The position numbers were made by a program, and so were the translations under genes. The notes below the pieces were generated by a model. The model saw only the letters and a list, made by a program, of their open reading frames with translations, had not been told where the DNA came from and did not search any database. From an uncultured Ruminococcus sp. (GTDB lineage Bacteria; Bacillota; Clostridia; Oscillospirales; Acutalibacteraceae), in contig CATOLC010000006.1 in assembly GCA_951800855.1 (NCBI GenBank), forward strand, positions 1 to 16,081: a DNA stretch of 16,081 nt, read 5' to 3'. Shown here in pieces: positions 6,930-14,297 of the stretch (within the stretch, counting starts at the first letter, position 1; each line of letters starts with the position of its first letter).

Positions 6930-7358
6930 TTATTTAGTCGCTTTTTTAACAGCAACTACTGTTCCGCCTATTATCAATGAACTAGCAGCAACAGCAGCCG
7001 TTGAATAGAGTGCTATGTTACGAATAAGTTTCTTCCAGTATTTCTCTTCTCTTTCGTAATCAAAATCTCGATAGCAGCAACCGTAGCCACCACCCACAAC
7101 CTCTTCTATATCAGCTTCTGTAAGAGTTCCTATGTTTTTATTCTTTACTTTTTCAGTTGTATCCTTAATCAAAGATAAAATTTCCTTCACATCATCGGCT
7201 GAACAGTCTTTAATTCCTTTTAAAATACAAAAATCTTGTAATTTTTTAATTCCAGCTTCACTATTTTGTGGGTTTTCCTCTGCTGCTTTATTAGCTTCTT
7301 CTAAAAATTCTTTCATTACTTCTTCGTTTGATAATAAATTCATTAGATCTTTGTTCAT
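6930..7358 (-). CDS. Nif11-like double-glycine leader protein, putative peptide precursor
   Basis: The 142-aa product looks like a ribosomally made peptide precursor of the Nif11-leader type. Residues 1-90 are acidic and helical: LMNLLSNEEVMKEFL, then LQDFCILKGIKDCSADDVKEIL (the pattern of the Nif11 repeat), then LTEADIEEVVGGG, a classic double-glycine processing site (G89-G91). After it comes a roughly 51-residue putative core: YGCCYRDFDYEREEKYWKK, then a hydrophobic segment of about 20 residues with small side chains (STAAVAASSLIIGGT), and a lysine-rich end. ATG 7358 is chosen over ATG 7367 because AAAGGA (7368-7373) lies 9 nt before it but abuts the other. No modifying enzyme or C39-peptidase ABC exporter is in the window, so export, processing and function are inferred. 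Alternatives are an immunity-like or small membrane protein with a chance GG. It has its own promoter and converges with the prenyltransferase gene. Confidence 0.75.
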   Translation of the reverse strand: MNKDLMNLLSNEEVMKEFLEEANKAAEENPQNSEAGIKKLQDFCILKGIKDCSADDVKEILSLIKDTTEKVKNKNIGTLTEADIEEVVGGGYGCCYRDFDYEREEKYWKKLIRNIALYSTAAVAASSLIIGGTVVAVKKATK

Positions 7359-7395
7359 AAAACTCATTCCTTTCTTGACTTTTTATTTAATTCTT

Positions 7396-7476
7396 AAAAT
7401 ATTTGACAAATTTATCACATTTGTCTTAGATATTTTATAATATTTCATTAATTAAGTCAAGTGTAGTGAGACAAAT
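7396..7476. promoter_or_regulatory. Operator-like palindrome and third box around the Nif11-like promoter
   Basis: GACAAAT (7405-7411) and its exact inverse ATTTGTC (7419-7425) form a palindrome with a 7-base centre. Outer arms AAAATAT (7396-7402) and ATATTTT (7430-7436) extend it. A third GACAAAT lies at 7470-7476, just upstream of the -35 box. The palindrome spans the predicted start site, so a bound repressor would block transcription; the upstream copy could allow looping or activation. The inverted repeat could instead act as an RNA hairpin in the leader. No T run follows it on the minus strand, so a terminator for the upstream symporter gene is unlikely. Confidence 0.45.
7432..7460 (-). 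promoter_or_regulatory. Strong sigma-A-type promoter of the Nif11-like gene
   Basis: On the minus strand, -35 TTGACT (7455-7460) and -10 TAAAAT (7432-7437) are separated by exactly 17 bases and each differs from consensus at one position. The start site would be near 7425, inside the right arm of a palindrome, leaving a leader of about 67 bases before ATG 7358. Confidence 0.65.
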
Positions 7477-7493
7477 TTTATGAATAATTCCCT

Positions 7494-8738
7494 CTACACT
7501 GGGGCATTAATATCGTTTTCGCTTTTTGCCACTACAACTGCACAGATACAGTCACCCATTACGTTTACAACTGTCCTAATCATGTCAAGAAGCCTATCTA
7601 TTCCTATAATCAAAGCAATTCCTTCTACTGGAAGCCCAACAGATTCCAGCACCATTGTCATCATTATCATTCCAACCCCGGGAACACCAGCAGCTCCCAC
7701 AGAAGCAAGAATAGCTGTTATTGTAATTGTAATCATAGACTGTACTGGTAGATTTAAGCCATACGCTTGAGCTATAAACACGGCACTAATCCCCTGCATA
7801 ATTGCCGTACCAGCCATATTAATCGTTGCACCTACCGGCAAAACAAAACGGTAAATTGCCTTATTAACCCCTATTTTTTCCATCATTTCCATACTAAAAG
7901 GCAAGGCAGCATTGCTCGATGAAGTGGAAAAAGCGATTCCCGCTATTTTGGCATACTTTTTCAAAAACTCCTTAAATGAAAAACCTGTAGTAATCTTATA
8001 TATAATACCGTAAACTACAAAACTTTGCACTCCTAAAGCCAGCACAACTACCCCCGACATTTTTAAAATTCCCAAAAGTGATTCAAAGCCTATCGAATAA
8101 ACCGTATTGGAAATCAGAGCAAAAACTCCAATAGGCGTTATCGTCATAATCATTGAAACAATCTTCATAATGCAATCATTTATTATTGAAAATATTCTAA
8201 CTAAAGGCTCGGCTTCCTTTCCTATACTTCCTATAGCAACACCAAAAAACAAAGCAAATACCAAAACTTGCAAAAGATTCCCCTTGGACATGGCTTTTAT
8301 AGGATTACTCGGAATGATATCAAGCATAATATCAATTATGCTTTTCGCTTGTTTGGGTATATATTGTACCTCTTGTGAAATTAAATTCATATTAAGTCCC
8401 ACACCGGGTTTAAAGATTAAAGCAAGAGAAATAGCAATGACAATTGCTATTAAGGTTGTAATAAAAAATATAAATAATGTTTTTATGCCCACAGAACCTA
8501 ATTTTTTGGTATCTCCAAAAGAGGATACCCCGCATACCAATGAAACGAAAACCAACGGCATAACAGTCATTTTTACAAGTTCTATGAATCCGTTCCCTAA
8601 AAGTTTGAAAAATCCGTTTACAATAATATCATCAATGTACATCCATGAAGGAAGCAGTTTCATAAGTCCTCCAAAAATCACACCTAAAATCAAAGATGCA
8701 ATTAACTGAAAAGTAGTGTTTTTCAATATTTTTGTCAT
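7494..8738 (-). CDS. Dicarboxylate/amino acid:cation symporter (DAACS family)
   Basis: A 414-aa integral membrane transporter of the glutamate/aspartate/dicarboxylate symporter family, importing its substrate with Na+ or H+. The fold's marks are present: about six N-terminal membrane helices, the hairpin-1 serine-rich motif TSSSNAALP (from 272), the helix-7 motif, hairpin-2 GVPGVGM, and the helix-8 motif GIDRLLDMIRTVVNVMGD with D381, D385, R388, T389, N392 and D396. The arginine at the GltPh R397 position fits an acidic amino-acid substrate. The helix-7 motif NMDGT reads NMAGT (A309), so the aspartate that contributes to a sodium site in GltPh is absent; cation coupling may differ. A strong GGGAGGAA precedes ATG 8738 by about 5-7 bases. 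It starts 65 bases after leuS with no terminator seen between them, so read-through is likely. Exact substrate unknown. Confidence 0.92.
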   Translation of the reverse strand: MTKILKNTTFQLIASLILGVIFGGLMKLLPSWMYIDDIIVNGFFKLLGNGFIELVKMTVMPLVFVSLVCGVSSFGDTKKLGSVGIKTLFIFFITTLIAIVIAISLALIFKPGVGLNMNLISQEVQYIPKQAKSIIDIMLDIIPSNPIKAMSKGNLLQVLVFALFFGVAIGSIGKEAEPLVRIFSIINDCIMKIVSMIMTITPIGVFALISNTVYSIGFESLLGILKMSGVVVLALGVQSFVVYGIIYKITTGFSFKEFLKKYAKIAGIAFSTSSSNAALPFSMEMMEKIGVNKAIYRFVLPVGATINMAGTAIMQGISAVFIAQAYGLNLPVQSMITITITAILASVGAAGVPGVGMIMMTMVLESVGLPVEGIALIIGIDRLLDMIRTVVNVMGDCICAVVVAKSENDINAPV

Positions 8739-8803
8739 TTTATTCCTCCCATTGTTTTATGCATTCTTTATTTTTGAGTTCCTTTAATTTTAAATCTATT
8801 TTA

Positions 8804-11236
8804 TTATTTTATAACTAAATTTATTAGCTTTTTAGGAACATATATCTTTTTTATTAACTCTTTTCCCATAATCAATTCTTTAAATTGAGTGTTTTTCTCT
8901 AGTAAACGGAACACTTCTTCCTGAGAATCTTCTGAATTTATATTAATTTTAAACTTTACTTTACCATTAATCTGAACTGCAATTTCTATATCTTTATCAA
9001 TACATTTACTTTCATCAAACTCTGGCCAAGCTTCCTCACAAACCATTCCTTTACCTAAACTGCAAAAATCCCAAATCTCCTCAGTAATATGCGGTGCAAA
9101 TGGATTTAAAAGAATTGAAAATATCTTTAGTTCCTGCCTAGTTATCTTGCCTGAATCGTAAATTTCATTTATAAGAGACATCATTGATGCGATAGCTGTG
9201 TTAAATTTAAGGTTTTCGATATCCTCCGTTACCTTTTTGATGGTTTTATTAAATGCACAGTCCAATTCTTTCCTTACTTCAAGTTCACTAGATAAAATGC
9301 CGCTAAGACCCCAGAATCTATCCAAAAATCTCTTACACCCTTTAATACCCTCTGAACTCCATGGAGCTGATTTTTCGAAATCCCCGATAAACATTTCGTA
9401 AAGTCTCATGGTATCTGCCCCGTACTTATCTACTATTTCATCAGGATTCACCACGTTTCCCCTAGATTTGCTCATTTTCTCTCCGTTTTCTCCAAGTATC
9501 ATTCCATGACTCGTTCGTTTTGCATACGGCTCTTTTGTTGGCACCACACCTATATCATAGAGAAACTTATACCAAAACCGGCTATAAAGCAAATGAAGTG
9601 TAGTATGCTCCATTCCCCCATTGTACCAGTCCACAGGAAGCCAGTAATCAAGTGCTTTCTTGTCTGCAATACAGCTACTATTATGATTATCGAGATATCT
9701 TAAAAAATACCAGGACGACCCTGCCCACTGTGGCATTGTGTCAGTTTCTCGTTTTGCATCCCCACCACATTTTGGACATTTTACATTCACCCATTCTTTA
9801 ACCTCTGTAAGAGGAGATTCTCCATTATCGGTAGGCTCATAATATTCAACGTCAGGTAATTTTATAGGAAGTTCGCTCTCATTTACAGGCACATAGCCAC
9901 ATCTTTCGCACTCAATAATTGGTATTGGCTCACCCCAATATCTCTGGCGGGAAAAAATCCAGTCCCTCAGCTTATAATTTATCTTCTTATTTCCCTTCCC
10001 TTGCTTTTCGAGTTCAGATATAATCCTATTTTTCGCTTCTTCTACTTTTAGACCATTTAAAAATTCAGAATTTACTAAAACTCCGTCTAAAGTGTCCGTA
10101 TAAGCTTCTTTTTGCACATCTCCACCCTTTATAACTTCTTTTACCGGTAATTTATATTTCATTGCAAATTCCCAGTCCCTTGCATCATGTCCCGGAACAG
10201 CCATAATTGCCCCTGTCCCATAAGACATTAATACATAATCAGATACAAAAATAGGTATCTTTCCACCCGTAAATGGATGAACTGCATAAATTCCTTCAAG
10301 CTCTATTCCTGTTTTTTCTTTGGCTAAATCTGTTCTTTCCAGTTCGGATTTTTTCCCGGAAGCCACTACATATTCATCTATTCCACTCATATTTTTAATA
10401 TTATTTCTCCATTTTTCCACAAAAGGATGCTCCGGAGATATAACCATATACGATACGCCAAAAATTGTATCCGGACGAGTTGTAAAAATTTTAAGAGCAT
10501 CTCCCTGATTTGTCTGAAAATCAATTTCTGCACCTACTGATTTTCCTATCCAGTTTTTCTGCAGTGCCTTAACTCTTGGCGGATAATTCACTAAATCCAA
10601 GTCATCTATCAGCCTTTGGGCGTACTCAGTTATTTTTAGGAGCCACTGAGATTTTTTCTTATGTATAACATCATTTGAACACCGCTCACATTTTCCGTTT
10701 ACAACCTCTTCATTTGCCAAAACGCATTTGCATGAAGTACACCAATTCACCATAGTTTCACTTTTGTACGCTAGACCCTTCTTATAAAGCTGTAAAAATA
10801 TCCATTGTGTCCACTTATAATATTCCGGATCAGTTGTATTTACTTCTCGGTCCCAGTCAAAAGACACTCCTAATGCCATTAACTGACTTTTGAATCTTTT
10901 AATGTTATTTTTTGTAACAATGCTTGGTTTTATTTTATTTTTTATTGCAAAATTTTCAGTGGGAAGCCCAAAAGCATCCCACCCCATTGGATACAAAACA
11001 TTATATCCTTGAAGCCTTTTTTTTCTAGAAACAACATCCAAAGCAACATAACTTCTAGGATGTCCCACATGAATCCCCTGCCCCGAAGGATAAGGAAATT
11101 CAACCAATGTATAAAATTTGGGCTTTGAAAAATCGTTTTTAGCTGCAAATGTCTTTTTTTTATCCCAGATTTCTTGCCATTTATTTTCTGCTTTTTTAAA
11201 ATCATATTTTTTTTCGCCGTGAATTTTATTTTCCAT
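8804..11236 (-). CDS. leuS: Leucyl-tRNA synthetase
   Basis: Charges tRNA-Leu with leucine in the cytosol. This 810-aa class I synthetase has the HIGH motif as HVGH (56-59), the LPTENFAIK leucine-specificity region, a CxxC...CxxC zinc ribbon (CTSCKC...CERC), the CP1 editing domain (TTRPDTIFG and [19 protein letters not shown], with the editing aspartates kept), a second CxxC pair, the KMSKS loop (587-591), an anticodon-binding helical domain ([12 protein letters not shown]) and a C-terminal domain ending in [13 protein letters not shown]. Length is normal for bacterial LeuRS. AGAAGGGG lies about 9 bases before ATG 11236. The 92-base gap to the upstream gene is too short for a T-box leader and none was seen, so expression probably follows the upstream operon. 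The rsfS-leuS neighbourhood is typical of Firmicutes. Confidence 0.98.
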   Translation of the reverse strand: MENKIHGEKKYDFKKAENKWQEIWDKKKTFAAKNDFSKPKFYTLVEFPYPSGQGIHVGHPRSYVALDVVSRKKRLQGYNVLYPMGWDAFGLPTENFAIKNKIKPSIVTKNNIKRFKSQLMALGVSFDWDREVNTTDPEYYKWTQWIFLQLYKKGLAYKSETMVNWCTSCKCVLANEEVVNGKCERCSNDVIHKKKSQWLLKITEYAQRLIDDLDLVNYPPRVKALQKNWIGKSVGAEIDFQTNQGDALKIFTTRPDTIFGVSYMVISPEHPFVEKWRNNIKNMSGIDEYVVASGKKSELERTDLAKEKTGIELEGIYAVHPFTGGKIPIFVSDYVLMSYGTGAIMAVPGHDARDWEFAMKYKLPVKEVIKGGDVQKEAYTDTLDGVLVNSEFLNGLKVEEAKNRIISELEKQGKGNKKINYKLRDWIFSRQRYWGEPIPIIECERCGYVPVNESELPIKLPDVEYYEPTDNGESPLTEVKEWVNVKCPKCGGDAKRETDTMPQWAGSSWYFLRYLDNHNSSCIADKKALDYWLPVDWYNGGMEHTTLHLLYSRFWYKFLYDIGVVPTKEPYAKRTSHGMILGENGEKMSKSRGNVVNPDEIVDKYGADTMRLYEMFIGDFEKSAPWSSEGIKGCKRFLDRFWGLSGILSSELEVRKELDCAFNKTIKKVTEDIENLKFNTAIASMMSLINEIYDSGKITRQELKIFSILLNPFAPHITEEIWDFCSLGKGMVCEEAWPEFDESKCIDKDIEIAVQINGKVKFKININSEDSQEEVFRLLEKNTQFKELIMGKELIKKIYVPKKLINLVIK

Positions 11237-11328
11237 ATTTTAAAACCCCTTCTGGCTCATATAATAATTAAAACTGTCTTATTCTTGAGTGTTTTTGCAA
11301 ATTTCCCTTATTAGCCTCTTTAAAAATC

Positions 11329-12231
11329 CTATTTGTTCCATAACTCCTCTATATTATATAATTTTCTAGTTTCTTCTGTAAATATATGAACAATTATGTC
11401 TCCATAATCTAAGAGAATCCAAGATTCGGAATATTCATCCTTTTTCCGAGGGAAAATTCCTTCCTCCTTAAGCTTAAACTTTACCTCATCTGCAAGAGCT
11501 TTGACATGGGTTGTGCTTGTCCCACTAGCAAAAATAAAATAATCAGTAAATGCAGAAATATCTTTTATACAAGCTACATTTACATTAATTGCCTTTTTCT
11601 TATCTAAAATTTCACAAATTCTATTTAAAATATCCTTTGTGTTTTTATTTTTTTTACTCTTTAATTTAAATGCAAATTCATTATAAGCGTTAAAAATATC
11701 AGTATGGATAGGTTTTTCGGACTCTGTTAGAATTTCTATTGAATCTTTTAATCCTGCAAGCATTGCTTCATCTAAACTTTTATCTGCAAGTTTTCTCATT
11801 TCGTCTACTCCTTTATAATCTCTATCTTCAGAAATACAGTCGGCAATAAATATGATTTTCTCTAGCTTGGACATTCCCGAACGCCCTGTCGTATGATATC
11901 TTACAGCATTTAATATATCGCTGTCATTTATACCAAGCACTTTTTCAACATACTTACTTCCAATTACGGCATGCAGTAGTTTTTTTGCACTTATCTGAAA
12001 TTCATCCAATTTTACACCAAAATCCTGAACAAGCTTTTCGTACTCTTCCGGTGTTTTTTCCTTCATTATATCATGAAGCATTCCTGCAACTTTTGCCTTT
12101 TCAACGTCAGCTCCATATTTTATCGCTAGCTGTCCTGCACTTTTTGAAACGTTTACACTGTGCCTAAATCTCTTTTCACTAAGCAAAGGTCTTATTATCT
12201 CTTCATACACAATTAACCGTTCCTCCTTCAT
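11329..12231 (-). CDS. yqeK-rsfS: YqeK-RsfS fusion: HD-type diadenosine tetraphosphatase plus ribosome silencing factor
   Basis: Two normally separate proteins in one 300-aa frame. Residues 1 to about 190 are YqeK: HD-superfamily residues H24, H53-D54, H87, H113 and D131, which bind metal and hydrolyse Ap4A symmetrically to ADP. Residues from about 197 are RsfS: the DYFIFASGTS and WILLDYGDIIVHIF blocks, which bind uL14 and stop subunit joining. The linker contains PIHTDIFNAYNEF, the usual end of YqeK, then lysine-rich KSKKNKN. In most Firmicutes yqeK and rsfS are adjacent genes, so loss of a stop codon would give this fusion; both active sites look intact. The start is uncertain. ATG 12231 lies 2 bases after the yhbY stop (coupling possible) but lacks a Shine-Dalgarno; a consensus AAGGAGG lies just inside the frame and points to GTG 12210 (11-base spacing), which would remove seven residues. 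Confidence 0.93.
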   Translation of the reverse strand: MKEERLIVYEEIIRPLLSEKRFRHSVNVSKSAGQLAIKYGADVEKAKVAGMLHDIMKEKTPEEYEKLVQDFGVKLDEFQISAKKLLHAVIGSKYVEKVLGINDSDILNAVRYHTTGRSGMSKLEKIIFIADCISEDRDYKGVDEMRKLADKSLDEAMLAGLKDSIEILTESEKPIHTDIFNAYNEFAFKLKSKKNKNTKDILNRICEILDKKKAINVNVACIKDISAFTDYFIFASGTSTTHVKALADEVKFKLKEEGIFPRKKDEYSESWILLDYGDIIVHIFTEETRKLYNIEELWNK

Positions 12232-12233
12232 CT

Positions 12234-12671
12234 TTAGTTATTTATTCTTCGTTCCTGCCTACTTTTGTCAGTAGAATTTATCTTATTTTTCGCCCGAATC
12301 TTTAATTTTAAATTTCGGTGCTTGTTCAAAGAATTTTTGCCAAATGACAAACCTTTTGCTCTTTTTGCCTTTCCATGAATCGGGTCTTTAGTGCGGTTCG
12401 CAGCTGTTTTTTGCCTTTTTTTATATAAAATAAATTTATTTCCTATATCACAAATAACTTCTGCTCCTATATTTTTTGAAATATCTCTTGCTGCTTCACC
12501 TGCATCAAACATAGAGGATTTTAGAACTTTTCCTTTAAGTATCTCACGCTTATTAATTATACTAGCCGCCTGGTTATATATTCCTTCATCTATTCCACCT
12601 TTGCCGATAATTAAAGTAGTATTAAGTTTGCTTGCCTTTGCTCTAAGTGTTGACCTTTTTTTACTTAACAT
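12234..12671 (-). CDS. yhbY: YhbY-family CRM-domain RNA-binding protein with basic C-terminal tail
   Basis: Residues 1 to about 95 form a CRM domain with the GxxG-type loop LIIGKGGID and the closing strand DIGNKFILYKK. YhbY proteins bind pre-50S ribosomal particles and 23S rRNA, so the role is probably large-subunit assembly. The family usually ends near residue 97, but here about 50 residues follow, rich in Lys and Arg (KRQKTAANRTKDPIHGKAKRAK and onward), likely disordered and RNA-binding. GAGGAG lies about 8 bases before ATG 12671. The gene sits directly upstream of yqeK-rsfS, its usual neighbourhood, but nadD, which often separates them, is absent. Confidence 0.9.
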   Translation of the reverse strand: MLSKKRSTLRAKASKLNTTLIIGKGGIDEGIYNQAASIINKREILKGKVLKSSMFDAGEAARDISKNIGAEVICDIGNKFILYKKRQKTAANRTKDPIHGKAKRAKGLSFGKNSLNKHRNLKLKIRAKNKINSTDKSRQERRINN

Positions 12672-12716
12672 TTATTAAACTCCTCAATTCAAACATTTGT
12701 ATGATTTATTTTAATA

Positions 12717-13310
12717 TCAATATATAACATCCTTTAGTTTTTTATAAAGTTCTTTTAACGCAATTCCTCGGTGACTGATTTCATTTTTTTCTTGTTCAGA
12801 AATCTCTGCAAAACTTTTTCCACTAGACGTCAAAAACACTGGGTCATAACCAAATCCTTTTGTACCTGCCATATGGTTCGATATAAATCCACAGCATTCT
12901 CCCCTTGAAAATATTTTTTCCCCATTTGGCAGTATGCAGCAAATTGCACAGACAAATTTTGCTCCTCTTTGAGATTCTGGGACACCTTTCATTTTTTCCA
13001 AAAGCTTATCTATATTTTCGCCATCACTTGCATTTTCCCCAGCATATCTCGCCGAATAAATACCCGGAGCTCCACTTAAAGCACTAACTTCCAATCCGGA
13101 ATCATCAGCAATTGTCGCCATTTTAGTTAACTTATAAACACTTTCTGCTTTTATCTGAGCATTTTCTTCAAATGTTTTTCCTGTTTCCTCTGGCATTAAA
13201 AAATTTTTATCAATTTCATATACCGACCTCACTTTTAAATTCAAAGAAGCAAAAATTCCTGAAATTTCTTTCACTTTTCCTTCATTTGAGGTTGCAATTA
13301 AAAAATCCAT
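12717..13310 (-). CDS. rdgB: XTP/dITP (non-canonical purine NTP) pyrophosphatase, RdgB/HAM1
   Basis: Hydrolyses ITP, dITP and XTP to the monophosphates so that deaminated purines are not put into nucleic acids. The 197-aa product carries the family motifs in order: TSNEGKVKEI near the start (substrate pocket), FEENAQIKA, DDSGLEVSALSGAPGIYSARYAG (metal-binding acidic residues and nucleotide loop), FGYDPVF and SHRGIALKEL (base recognition). Length is normal. ATG 13310 is chosen because the family begins with a Met followed at once by the strand DFLIATSN; GTG 13325 would add five residues, and neither has a strong Shine-Dalgarno. It lies between ftsY and yhbY on the same strand with short gaps, suggesting a shared transcript. 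Confidence 0.96.
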   Translation of the reverse strand: MDFLIATSNEGKVKEISGIFASLNLKVRSVYEIDKNFLMPEETGKTFEENAQIKAESVYKLTKMATIADDSGLEVSALSGAPGIYSARYAGENASDGENIDKLLEKMKGVPESQRGAKFVCAICCILPNGEKIFSRGECCGFISNHMAGTKGFGYDPVFLTSSGKSFAEISEQEKNEISHRGIALKELYKKLKDVIY

Positions 13311-13354
13311 AGTGGTCACTTTCACTTTCTTTTATATTCTATCTACTTAATTTT

Positions 13355-14260
13355 TCAGTCAAACAATGCATCCACAAACTTTTCCTTATCAAAAATCTGA
13401 AGATCATCTATGCCTTCTCCCACACCTATCAACTTAACCGGTATATTCAAGATATTTTTTACTGCTAAAATTATTCCGCCTTTAGCTGTTCCGTCCAATT
13501 TTGTAAGCACTATACCTGTAACATTCGTGACACTTTTAAATTCACATGCCTGACTGATAGCATTCTGCCCCGTTGCTGCATCTAAAACTAATAAAACTTC
13601 TTTATCTGCATCTGGAAGTTCCCTATCTATAATTTTGGATATTTTTTGAAGTTCAGCCATAAGATTTTTTTTGTTATGGAGCCTGCCCGCCGTGTCACAT
13701 ATTATTATATCAGCTCCCCTAGATTTTGCTGCCGATATTGAGTCATATATTACCGAAGCAGGGTCCGAATTCTCCTCTCTCTTAATTATCTTACTTCCTG
13801 ATTTTTCTGACCAGATTTCAAGCTGTTGAATTGCTGCTGCCCTGAAGGTGTCCCCTGCGGCTAAAATAACCTTTTTCCCTTTTTTCGTAAAATTATATGC
13901 AAGTTTCCCAATCGTTGTGGTTTTGCCTACTCCGTTAACGCCTATAACTAAAATTATCGATGGCTTTGTCTCATTTTTCAGCTCACTGTCCTCACCAAGC
14001 ATATCTTTTATAGTTTCTTTTAATAAATTCTTAACCTCTAAAGGGTCGCTCGCTCCCTTTTCTTTTACTTTTTTTCGCAGAAGTTCACAAATTTTTTGTG
14101 AGGTTTCTACTCCTACATCACCCAAAATCAGAGACTCTTCAATTTCCTCAAATAATTCCTCATCTATCTTCGTAAAGGATTTTATCGTCATATCTATTCT
14201 GCTGATGATATTTTCTTTTGTTTTTTTAATACCATTTTTGATTTTTTCAAAAAACCCCAT
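13355..14260 (-). CDS. ftsY: Signal recognition particle receptor FtsY
   Basis: GTPase that docks SRP-ribosome complexes at the membrane for insertion of membrane proteins. The 301-aa product is the NG core: an N-domain helical bundle (1 to about 95), then the G domain with G1 GVNGVGKTT (107-115), DTFRAAA (137-143, the SRP-GTPase insertion box), DTAGR (189-193), TKLDGTAKGG (about 255-264) and the closing GVGEGIDDLQIFD. The acidic A domain of E. coli FtsY is missing, as is usual in Gram-positive bacteria; membrane contact is expected through the basic amphipathic start MGFFEKIKNGIKKTK. AGAGGAG lies 7 bases before ATG 14260. It follows smc by 37 bases, the normal smc-ftsY order in Firmicutes. 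Confidence 0.98.
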   Translation of the reverse strand: MGFFEKIKNGIKKTKENIISRIDMTIKSFTKIDEELFEEIEESLILGDVGVETSQKICELLRKKVKEKGASDPLEVKNLLKETIKDMLGEDSELKNETKPSIILVIGVNGVGKTTTIGKLAYNFTKKGKKVILAAGDTFRAAAIQQLEIWSEKSGSKIIKREENSDPASVIYDSISAAKSRGADIIICDTAGRLHNKKNLMAELQKISKIIDRELPDADKEVLLVLDAATGQNAISQACEFKSVTNVTGIVLTKLDGTAKGGIILAVKNILNIPVKLIGVGEGIDDLQIFDKEKFVDALFD

Positions 14261-14297
14261 AATTTAACTCCTCTTAAAATAATAAACTCTACAAGTT

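Noticed and set aside
7132..7440. 102-codon open frame on the + strand
   Set aside because: It is antisense to the Nif11-like gene and runs through its promoter. The minus-strand frame has a proper Shine-Dalgarno, promoter and leader pattern.
7461..7500. Hairpin AGTGTAG / CTACACT as a terminator of the symporter gene
   Set aside because: Only a 7-bp stem with a loop of about 27 bases, it includes the stop codon, and no T run follows on the minus strand.
8107..8709. 200-codon open frame on the + strand
   Set aside because: It lies wholly antisense to the symporter gene, whose hydrophobic codons give a long open complement. It has no ribosome-binding site or recognisable motif.
11237..11328. 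T-box leader for leuS
   Set aside because: The gap is only 92 bases and shows neither a T-box sequence nor a terminator hairpin. T-box leaders are normally about 200 bases or more.
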